Below, piece after piece: positions 1 through 5,871 of a stretch of DNA of 15,242 nucleotides. The position numbers were made by a program, and so were the translations under genes. The stretch spans positions 1 through 15,242 of the forward strand of contig JAHLWE010000256.1 in the NCBI GenBank assembly GCA_019058135.1, read 5' to 3'. The notes beneath the pieces are model-generated. The model did no database searches. It was not told where the DNA came from and was given only the letters and a program-made list of their open reading frames with translations. Every line of letters begins with the position of its first letter. The first letter of the stretch is position 1. This DNA is from Promethearchaeota archaeon. Its GTDB lineage: Archaea; Asgardarchaeota; Lokiarchaeia; Sigyniarchaeales; SOKP01.

Positions 1-518
1 AAATTCCTAAAAACTGAATATTTTGCCACTACTTTTGCCTCAATTTTAGTAGAAAATTTTCTTGAATATGTATAAAATCTTGAACTTTGTAAAAGTAGCC
101 AGATCATCGCTAATATTAAAAGAAAGCTCATATAATTGAATTGAAATATAGTGTCTACTATTAGAAATAGAAAAAACCATCCCGTAATTAATCCAGAAAA
201 AATACCTATTTGCTTAATAACAGTATTTTTTTCAAATATAAATTGCCTTATTTTATCCACGCTAAATAATAGAGAGAGTGTAAAATAAAACAATATTAAT
301 GCATTTCCTATAACAAAAGGATTTCCAAACATCACAATTTGGAAAAAAATATTATCAGGATTATTAATATTAAAAAATATCATAAAAGAAAAAAACAAAA
401 AAATTCCAAATAACCCCCAAAATTTTTTTCCATAATAAGATTTTGGAGGTTCTTTGCCTTTTACATAAATCTCTTTATTGAAAATGACTCTTTTAAGATT
501 ATAATAAATGTTTTTCAT
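1..518 (-). CDS. Multi-pass membrane protein, 3' end beyond the window (partial)
   Basis: The minus-strand frame starting at ATG 518-516 stays open for 172 codons to the left edge, so only the N-terminal part is visible. The N-terminus is short and basic (MKNIYYNLKRVIF...). Four hydrophobic stretches follow, near residues 33-50, 61-86, 103-124 and 128-147, and then a basic, more polar segment (around SRFYTYSRKF), so this looks like an integral membrane protein with about four helices in the visible part. I do not recognise the family and see no catalytic motif. It is transcribed divergently from cooC across a 153-base AT-rich gap. Such a long open frame with clean hydrophobic periodicity in AT-rich DNA is unlikely by chance, but the start codon and the function are uncertain. 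Confidence 0.75.
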   Translation of the reverse strand, partial: MKNIYYNLKRVIFNKEIYVKGKEPPKSYYGKKFWGLFGIFLFFSFMIFFNINNPDNIFFQIVMFGNPFVIGNALILFYFTLSLLFSVDKIRQFIFEKNTVIKQIGIFSGLITGWFFLFLIVDTIFQFNYMSFLLILAMIWLLLQSSRFYTYSRKFSTKIEAKVVAKYSVFRN

Positions 519-630
519 TTTTATTTTAAATTTTTTGTTATTTAAACCCTTAACTAAATAAATTCACATATATTGATAATACAATCTAAATTTAATTATA
601 TAATATTTAATTTCTGGTTTAATTAAAATA

Positions 631-638
631 TTTTATAA
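631..638 (+). promoter_or_regulatory. Putative TATA box for cooC
   Basis: TTTTATAA is centred about 37 bases before the cooC ATG. With the usual archaeal spacing of about 26 bases from TATA centre to start site, transcription would begin near 661, giving a leader of about 11 bases, and no Shine-Dalgarno sequence is visible. In DNA this AT-rich, TATA-like strings are common, so the assignment rests on position only. Confidence 0.35.
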
Positions 639-671
639 CTAAAAAATTTAATACCCTTTTATATTAAAATA

Positions 672-1475
672 ATGAAAATTGCAGTGGCTGGTAAGGGAGG
701 TACAGGCAAAACATTAATTGCGGGAACATTAGCTAGACTATTTGCTCAAGATGGTTATAAGGTTCTAGCTATTGATAATGACTCATCTATGAATTTAAGT
801 TATTCTATAGGGATTGATGAATATATCCGTCAAAAGATAGTCCCAATAAAAGAAATGCTTGACCTTATAGAGCAAAGAACGGGACAAAGACCTGGTACAG
901 CAAGTGGGGGAATATATAATATAAACCCTAAAGTCTCCGATATTCCTGATAAATATAAAATCTATGGTCCTGATGGAGTTCAGTTACTTGTTGTTGGTTC
1001 AATTGAGGAACCAGCCACGGGATGTCTTTGCCCAGAAAATGTTCTAATTAGAACTCTTCTTTATAACCTTTTTGTGCAAAGAGATGAAGCAATAATTGTG
1101 GATTTTGAAGCTGGATTGGAACATTTGGGAAGAGGCACTGGTAAGGGAATAGAGATCATGCTTATTGCAACAGAACCGTCAATAAAGTCAATAGAATTAA
1201 CTCAACATATACTAAAATTGTCAAAAGGATTAGGAGTAAAAAACAATTTAATTGTATTGAATAAAATTTTAGACAAAGAAGAATTAGAGATAATTAATAA
1301 AAAATTGAAAGAAATTGGATTAAATTCATTTCATGTTATTCCTTTTGACCCAGAAATTGGAAAAGCTGATTTAGAGGGGATTGCACCACTCGATTTTAAT
1401 CCGAACTCAAAAGCCGTTCAATCTATTCGAGATTTGTTTGGAAAATTAAAAGAATTCAAACAAAATTTAAAGTAA
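672..1475 (+). CDS. cooC: CooC-type P-loop ATPase, carbon monoxide dehydrogenase nickel-insertion accessory protein
   Basis: This 267-aa protein belongs to the MinD/ParA-like SIMIBI ATPases. Residues 7-14 form a deviant Walker A (GKGGTGKT) with the signature lysine K8, and switch I follows at AIDNDSS (33-39). A CxC pair, C118 and C120, sits in GCLCPEN; in CooC this pair lies at the dimer interface and binds metal. VDFEAG (143-148) followed by EHLGRGT (150-156) is the CooC signature that distinguishes it from MinD and NifH. The family drives ATP-dependent nickel insertion into the C-cluster of CO dehydrogenase in the cytoplasm. No CODH/ACS subunit gene lies in this window, so the target enzyme is inferred; its presence suggests a CODH, most likely of the Wood-Ljungdahl pathway. 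A small winged-helix-like gene follows on the same strand. Confidence 0.88.
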   Translation: MKIAVAGKGGTGKTLIAGTLARLFAQDGYKVLAIDNDSSMNLSYSIGIDEYIRQKIVPIKEMLDLIEQRTGQRPGTASGGIYNINPKVSDIPDKYKIYGPDGVQLLVVGSIEEPATGCLCPENVLIRTLLYNLFVQRDEAIIVDFEAGLEHLGRGTGKGIEIMLIATEPSIKSIELTQHILKLSKGLGVKNNLIVLNKILDKEELEIINKKLKEIGLNSFHVIPFDPEIGKADLEGIAPLDFNPNSKAVQSIRDLFGKLKEFKQNLK

Positions 1476-1524
1476 AAAATTTATATATGAAAATTTGATT
1501 TTACAGTATAGGGAAAAATTTTTT

Positions 1525-1788
1525 ATGAGCGAAGATAATTTAAAACTTCAAGAATATGTCAGAAAAGCGATAGAACTCTTGTGTCAAAAGAACTTTTCAG
1601 ATGTAGTTATATTAAGCTCTTATAAAATCAATTCCGTTTTACGAGAATATTTTGGTGTAGATATTAAAGTGGATAGAATTGGTCGAATGCTTGCGAATAT
1701 TGCCAAGAAAAATCAATTAAAAAGACTTAAAACAAATATTCCTAAATATTCTTTAAAAATCTCTCGTTTATCAAAACTCAAATTCTAG
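1525..1788 (+). CDS. Small winged-helix-like putative DNA-binding protein
   Basis: This 87-aa basic protein starts at ATG 1525; the frame also allows an upstream TTG at 1495, which would add ten residues of unconvincing sequence. The N-terminal half (MSEDNLKLQEYVRKAIELL) is helical. Residues 30-65 look like a helix-turn-helix, with a probable recognition helix around KVDRIGRMLANIAKKN (48-63), and a wing-like basic hairpin follows (LKRLKTNIPKYSLK). That layout resembles small archaeal winged-helix proteins, but I cannot name a family. It lies 49 bases after cooC on the same strand, so the two may be cotranscribed and it may be a local regulator; this is inference. It ends with TAG, 22 bases before the convergent JAMM gene ends. 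Confidence 0.6.
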   Translation: MSEDNLKLQEYVRKAIELLCQKNFSDVVILSSYKINSVLREYFGVDIKVDRIGRMLANIAKKNQLKRLKTNIPKYSLKISRLSKLKF

Positions 1789-1800
1789 ACCGACCGAATT

Positions 1801-1806
1801 AAAAAA
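1801..1806 (-). terminator. Oligo-T tract after the JAMM gene pair
   Basis: On the minus strand a run of six T follows the stop codon of the downstream JAMM gene by four bases. Archaeal transcription commonly ends at such oligo-T stretches without a hairpin. It falls in the 22-base convergent gap. Confidence 0.35.
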
Positions 1807-1810
1807 GGAG

Positions 1811-3226
1811 TTATATTTTTTTTACTTTCTTAATAGATTTTTGTAATGTTTCTAATTGAGAGGCTAATTTTTCAGTTTGTTCTTTAATTACAGATAATCC
1901 ATCTGAGATATTATTAATTTCCTCATTTAAGATCTCGTTGAATTTGGTTGATATTGTATTAACTTTCTGATTTATTCCCGATATTGTTTTTTCCGTATTT
2001 TCATTTTTATTATTAACAATTTCAGTTTGTTTATTTACATCTTGAGTGATTTTTTCTTGAATTTTTTCCAAATCCTCAAAAATTTTTGAATTTTGTTTTA
2101 TTTTTTCTCCAATTTCATTAATTTTTTGAGTAATATTCTCATTGATAATCTTGACAATGTCTTCAACGATAAGATCAATGTTATCATTAATTTCTTTTGT
2201 AAGTTCAATTTCAGAATCTAATCTTTCTTGTACTTGGTTTTTAATTTCCAATTTAAATTCTTCCATTTGAGTTGATAAAGTCTTTTCAAACCATTCTTCT
2301 ACTTTTTTAATACCTAAATCTATTGAATTCTGCATAGTAGAAATAGTATTAGCTATAAAAGCTGAACTTTTAGAAGAACCAACTGTAATATCATGCGTCC
2401 ATTTATTTATTTTGTCTTGAAATGTCGGCAAAAAAATGTCTTTAAGTTCTTGGGTGCCCTTCATAAAACCATCTATAGTAGGCTTTAAGGGAGATTCCTC
2501 TTTTATTTCAACTATCTCTCCTTCAGTAGGTTTAGGAATTTCTTGAAGGTCTCCAATTTCATCATATTCTTTTATTATAATGGGACTTTCTTTTTGGGAT
2601 TCTTCAACTAGATTTTTAATAATTTTGAAAAAATCTAAGGATTCTGGAGGCTCGACTTTAACAACAATTTCATGATAATCACTTTTTTCACCTAATTTAT
2701 AATTATCTAATCTGAAGGATTTAAACCCTAATGAATTTTCTTTTCCCATTAGTGAATGATCAAATACAACTGCAAAGGCATCGGGTGTTCCTTCATTTTG
2801 CCAAAATAAATGATTTTTAATATCTGTATTTGTAAAAATTAATCCTAATCTCGGGTGGCTATGATACCAACCAATTATAGACATATTTTTTTTATTAGCC
2901 TCTTCATCAATAGAAGCAAATTTCTTGTAATCTAGATCATTAAATTTGATATCAATACCTGATCCATGATTTATAGGAACAGCTTCATAACAAATTAGAT
3001 TTTTTCCTTTTTCTGCCTTTTTTCCGATACAAACACCTAGAGCTTCTACGCTTTTCTCAAGACCTTCGTTACCGAAGCGTAAAACATGAGAGATCATAGT
3101 AATATAAGCATCTGATTTTATTATTACTTTTCCTTCATGTGAAAAATCTTTATCGATAACTTTATCTTGAGAAAGTCTTTTGCCAGGTGGCTTAAGTCCT
3201 TTATCCAGGGGTGGTTCTTGAGACAT
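1811..3226 (-). CDS. Rpn11/CSN5-like JAMM metalloprotease domain with C-terminal coiled coil (paralogue B)
   Basis: This 471-aa protein has a proline-rich N-terminal tail (1-28), an MPN/JAB domain (about 32-195), a linker, and a long coiled coil rich in E, K, N and I (about 290-471). The JAMM zinc site reads E61, H122-S-H124, then seven residues, T132-x-x-D135; the usual serine is threonine and the usual HSHPG is HSHPR. Family members are zinc isopeptidases that remove ubiquitin or ubiquitin-like proteins. No signal peptide or membrane helix is visible. It is the second gene of a tandem pair, three bases after its paralogue, with a strong Shine-Dalgarno inside the end of that gene, so the two are probably made together. 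HVLRFG, AVPINHG, GWYHSHP and VEPP are shared between them. The altered metal-site residue leaves open whether this copy is catalytic or an Rpn8-like structural partner. Confidence 0.85.
   Translation of the reverse strand: MSQEPPLDKGLKPPGKRLSQDKVIDKDFSHEGKVIIKSDAYITMISHVLRFGNEGLEKSVEALGVCIGKKAEKGKNLICYEAVPINHGSGIDIKFNDLDYKKFASIDEEANKKNMSIIGWYHSHPRLGLIFTNTDIKNHLFWQNEGTPDAFAVVFDHSLMGKENSLGFKSFRLDNYKLGEKSDYHEIVVKVEPPESLDFFKIIKNLVEESQKESPIIIKEYDEIGDLQEIPKPTEGEIVEIKEESPLKPTIDGFMKGTQELKDIFLPTFQDKINKWTHDITVGSSKSSAFIANTISTMQNSIDLGIKKVEEWFEKTLSTQMEEFKLEIKNQVQERLDSEIELTKEINDNIDLIVEDIVKIINENITQKINEIGEKIKQNSKIFEDLEKIQEKITQDVNKQTEIVNNKNENTEKTISGINQKVNTISTKFNEILNEEINNISDGLSVIKEQTEKLASQLETLQKSIKKVKKI
1816..1823 (+). 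terminator. Oligo-T tract downstream of the cooC and winged-helix genes
   Basis: Eight consecutive T on the plus strand begin 27 bases after the winged-helix gene stop, inside the 3' end of the convergent JAMM gene. It is a plausible intrinsic archaeal termination site for the plus-strand genes, supported only by position and composition. Confidence 0.3.
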
Positions 3227-3229
3227 TCT

Positions 3230-4645
3230 TTAAGAACCTCCTTGATTTTTGTCGTTAATATCTTTCAATTTTTGAATATTATTAGACACTTCATCTAAGA
3301 TTGAAAGAGTAGAATCTAAAGAACTAATAAAATCATTTTGCTTCTTTTTTATTTCATTAATTTCCTTTATTAAAGGTTTTAGAGTTTTTTCTAATTGATT
3401 TTTTACTTTTTCTGAGTTTGAATCTATTTCTTGCGATGTTTTATTACCTAGTTGATTAATTTTCCTGGAAACCTCATCAATTAATTTAGTATTTTGAATT
3501 AAATGATTAGAATTATTTTCATAACTGGATTTTAATGAAGTAAATTTTTCTTTACTGCCATTGATTAATAAATCTGTTTCATTAATTATTGTATTTATTT
3601 GTTCTGTGAAAATTTTAGATATATTCAACTCAATTTTTTCTTTTAATTGGTTAATAGAACTTTTTAATGCGTTTTTATTAATATCTAATATTTCTAATTT
3701 ATCATCAATATATATTTGCATATCTCTAAATATATCCATAATTGCAAATTTAGTCCAGGTGTGTAATTCCCTCAGACCATTTGATAGATTATCCTTTAGA
3801 GAAATTAGATTTTCTCTAGTTTTTAGATTGATATCAGTTGTTAATTTAGTCGTTTTTTGACCCCATTGGTTTAGATATCTAATTAATGGTTCAAAGAACG
3901 AATAAATAAATTTTGAAATACCATCATTCAATGATTGCAATAATACCATTAAATTTAAATCAGGTTGTTTTGCCATAATTTGACTTTGACTGGGAATAGA
4001 AATTTCTCCAAAGATATCTGGAGTTTCATTAATTTCTAAAATAAGAGGTTCTTTCTTATGGATTTTATCTATTAAATTTTTAATTTCATGATAAAATCCA
4101 ATATTATCAGGAGGTTCCACAATATGTTTTACTTCATGATAACTAGTTGGTATTTCCGTAAAAGAAGGTTTATCTAGTCGAAAGATTTTAAAACCCATGT
4201 TTCCTTGCTCCTCTAATAGTTCATGATCGAAGACAATTCCAATTGCACTGGGATTTGGATTTTGAAATCCTAATTGATTTATAAGGTCAACTGCTGAGAA
4301 AAAGACGCCTAAACCGGGATGAGAGTGATACCAACCAACGGAAAACCAACCCTTATTAGCAACCTCTGCATCTATACTTGCAAAAGATATATAATCGGCT
4401 TCTGCAAATTGTACTTCAATTTGACCTCCATGATTTATTGGAACCGCATCATGTATTATAACATCTTTAATTTCTCCAGATCCTTCTAATTCCCCTAACA
4501 ATACACCCATACATTCACGGTAATTATCAGTATCTTTAATTTTTGAACCAAACCGTAAAACGTGAACAAGCATTTTATAATAAGCTAATGGTTTAATGGA
4601 TACCTTCGAGTTATCAATGAAATTTTGCTTTTGTATGTGCGCCAT
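3230..4645 (-). CDS. Rpn11/CSN5-like JAMM metalloprotease with C-terminal coiled coil (paralogue A)
   Basis: This 471-aa protein has an MPN/JAB domain at about 14-180 with a complete JAMM motif: E44 (RECMG), H107-S-H109, S117 and D120. The surrounding VGWYHSHPGLG and the SxVD that follows closely match eukaryotic Rpn11 and CSN5, so a zinc-dependent isopeptidase acting on a ubiquitin-like conjugate is the best guess. A conserved region follows (YHEVKHIVEPP, then a helix), and residues 240-471 are mostly predicted coiled coil ending in QGGS. No membrane helix or signal peptide is evident. It is the first gene of the tandem pair and has no Shine-Dalgarno before its ATG. The last codons encode the ribosome-binding site of the downstream paralogue. 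No ubiquitin, E1, E2 or E3 gene is visible nearby, so the substrate is unknown. Confidence 0.88.
   Translation of the reverse strand: MAHIQKQNFIDNSKVSIKPLAYYKMLVHVLRFGSKIKDTDNYRECMGVLLGELEGSGEIKDVIIHDAVPINHGGQIEVQFAEADYISFASIDAEVANKGWFSVGWYHSHPGLGVFFSAVDLINQLGFQNPNPSAIGIVFDHELLEEQGNMGFKIFRLDKPSFTEIPTSYHEVKHIVEPPDNIGFYHEIKNLIDKIHKKEPLILEINETPDIFGEISIPSQSQIMAKQPDLNLMVLLQSLNDGISKFIYSFFEPLIRYLNQWGQKTTKLTTDINLKTRENLISLKDNLSNGLRELHTWTKFAIMDIFRDMQIYIDDKLEILDINKNALKSSINQLKEKIELNISKIFTEQINTIINETDLLINGSKEKFTSLKSSYENNSNHLIQNTKLIDEVSRKINQLGNKTSQEIDSNSEKVKNQLEKTLKPLIKEINEIKKKQNDFISSLDSTLSILDEVSNNIQKLKDINDKNQGGS
3237..3243 (-). promoter_or_regulatory. Strong Shine-Dalgarno for JAMM paralogue B inside the end of paralogue A
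   Basis: On the minus strand AAGGAGG lies ten bases before the ATG at 3226 and within the codons for the C-terminal QGGS of the upstream paralogue, whose stop comes between the site and the start. This arrangement supports translational coupling of the pair and fixes the start of paralogue B. Confidence 0.7.
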
Positions 4646-4852
4646 ATTGAAAACTTTTTAATTAATTAATCTCAATTAAATTTTCCTATACCAATATTAT
4701 TTTTTAAGTTTTTATAATATTATCCAAATTCAATTATTATTCTAATTAACTGTGTTTAATTCAAATTTAATATTAATTTTGAAGATATAATCTAAATTAA
4801 TCTAAAATTTATCACTCAAAGTTAATTTTTAAAAAAAACATTAAAAAGAGGA
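4646..4852. other. AT-rich intergenic region upstream of the JAMM pair
   Basis: These 207 bases separate the zinc-ribbon gene stop from the JAMM pair start, both on the minus strand. On that strand a TATAAAAA-like string (4710-4717) and the palindrome TTAATTAATTAA (4658-4669) are possible promoter elements for the pair; the first would give a leader of about 40 bases, the second a nearly leaderless transcript. A short direct repeat ATCTAAA occurs twice near 4790-4806. I see no small gene or RNA. Confidence 0.4.
4831..4847 (-). terminator. Double oligo-T tract after the zinc-ribbon gene
   Basis: On the minus strand a run of five T and then a run of eight T, separated by AATG, begin about six bases after the zinc-ribbon gene stop. 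This fits an archaeal T-tract terminator and would separate that gene from the JAMM pair transcript. Confidence 0.4.
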
Positions 4853-5542
4853 TTAATTGTAGTCCTTGAATTCCTTCCCACAACTTGGGCAATGCTTTAT
4901 CTGAAAACCACAGAAAGGACAAAAAATCTTTCCTAAAGCTTTTTCTTTTAACTCTTCTGTTTCTGCAGTATCTTTAGATGGAATCTTGGGAAGTTCTTTC
5001 TCAGTTGTAATTATTTCAGGAGATTTTTCTTGGATAATTGATTCTTTTTCTACATCATGTTTTTGAGAAATTGCTTTAGCTTTTGTTCTTTGGAGAAATC
5101 TTTCCCGTTCCGATAACTCCAGTATATCTTCCTTAATCCTCCCTGGAAATTCTTCTTTAATCCATCCTTGAGCTTTAGGCCTTTTTAATTCTGATTCTGG
5201 TACCTTCTCTAAGTGTACTTTCTTTGCTTCTTGAATTGGGACTATAACTTTTTTCTTATCTTTATTCTCTCTTGCTTGTCTCAATATAAATTGGGCTGTT
5301 TTCATGATTTGATGAGGATTGATATTCGGAATTGCAACTGTTTTGAGGACCCAACTGACGATACGATTTCCATTTGGCGTATCTCCCTCAACATCTTCGT
5401 AAATATAAGAATCTATAATTGTGTTTTTTCCTTTCATTAATCTAGAGGCCCATTTTTCATTAATCAATCCTAACTGTAATCTATATGAAGTCCCAGCAAT
5501 TCCAAGCTGAGAAGTGAGTGGTTCAAAATCTTTTTCTGACAT
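4853..5542 (-). CDS. Protein of unknown function with C-terminal zinc ribbon
   Basis: With the ATG at 5542 the protein has 229 aa; an in-frame TTG at 5554 would add only MGKI and is less likely. The C-terminus carries a zinc ribbon, CPFC then six residues then CPSC (C208, C211, C218, C221). The N-terminal 95 residues look like a compact folded domain (around YRLQLGLINEKWASRLM and SWVLKTVAIPNINPHQIM) that I do not recognise. The middle (about 100-195) is charged, rich in K, E and P, and probably a disordered linker. There is no membrane segment or signal peptide, so it is likely a cytoplasmic adaptor or nucleic-acid or protein-binding factor, but its function is unknown. It shares a strand with the JAMM pair, 207 bases downstream, and is divergent from the ribonucleotide reductase. 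Confidence 0.78.
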   Translation of the reverse strand: MSEKDFEPLTSQLGIAGTSYRLQLGLINEKWASRLMKGKNTIIDSYIYEDVEGDTPNGNRIVSWVLKTVAIPNINPHQIMKTAQFILRQARENKDKKKVIVPIQEAKKVHLEKVPESELKRPKAQGWIKEEFPGRIKEDILELSERERFLQRTKAKAISQKHDVEKESIIQEKSPEIITTEKELPKIPSKDTAETEELKEKALGKIFCPFCGFQIKHCPSCGKEFKDYN

Positions 5543-5871
5543 GATTTTACCCAAATTGAAATATATTACAATGATATAAATAATATTTATATTTTTATAA
5601 TTAATTCTAATTTTTTATATCTTTATTGTTTTTGACTGAATTTTGGTATGTGTTTAATTATAAAACTGATGAAATTTTGAATATTAAAATTCTCTGTAGT
5701 TGTTGATATTTTATAAAAATGATATTTTTTATATTATGTCGATTCTCTCCTTATATTTAAAAAGAAAATTCCCCTAAATATTAATGCTACAATAAATATT
5801 CTTAAATATTTTGGAACTTCTAAAATCAATGGAATTAAAAAGAATAATTTTTATTTTTATTAAGGGAGAGT
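5543..5871. other. Divergent intergenic region between the zinc-ribbon gene and the ribonucleotide reductase
   Basis: These 329 bases are very AT-rich and have stops in all frames; I find no small gene, tRNA or repeat. They must hold the promoters for both flanking genes. For the reductase (+), candidate TATA strings lie at about 5751-5763 and 5801-5811, and AAGGGAGAG just before ATG 5872 is a plausible ribosome-binding site at unusually short spacing. Archaea are not known to use B12 riboswitches, and I see no conserved cobalamin box. Confidence 0.5.
5573..5580 (-). promoter_or_regulatory. Putative TATA box for the zinc-ribbon gene
   Basis: On the minus strand TTTATATC, close to the archaeal TTTATATA consensus, is centred about 34 bases before ATG 5542. 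Normal spacing predicts a start site near 5551 and a leader of under ten bases, which fits the weak ribosome-binding signal (GGGT only). Confidence 0.4.

Noticed and set aside
3561..3860. Plus-strand hydrophobic reading frame of 99 codons
   Set aside because: It is antisense to the coiled coil of JAMM paralogue A; the hydrophobic look comes from reading the opposite strand of Lys, Asn and Glu codons.
4658..4669. Palindrome TTAATTAATTAA as an operator site
   Set aside because: It is made only of A and T in a very AT-rich gap, so chance occurrence is likely; kept only as a possible promoter element.
5213..5440. Plus-strand frame of 75 codons opposite the zinc-ribbon gene
   Set aside because: It is antisense to the linker and N-terminal domain of that gene and shows no family features.
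5543..5554. Upstream TTG start for the zinc-ribbon protein
   Set aside because: It adds only four residues, and the ATG at 5542 fits better with the proposed TATA box and a very short leader.
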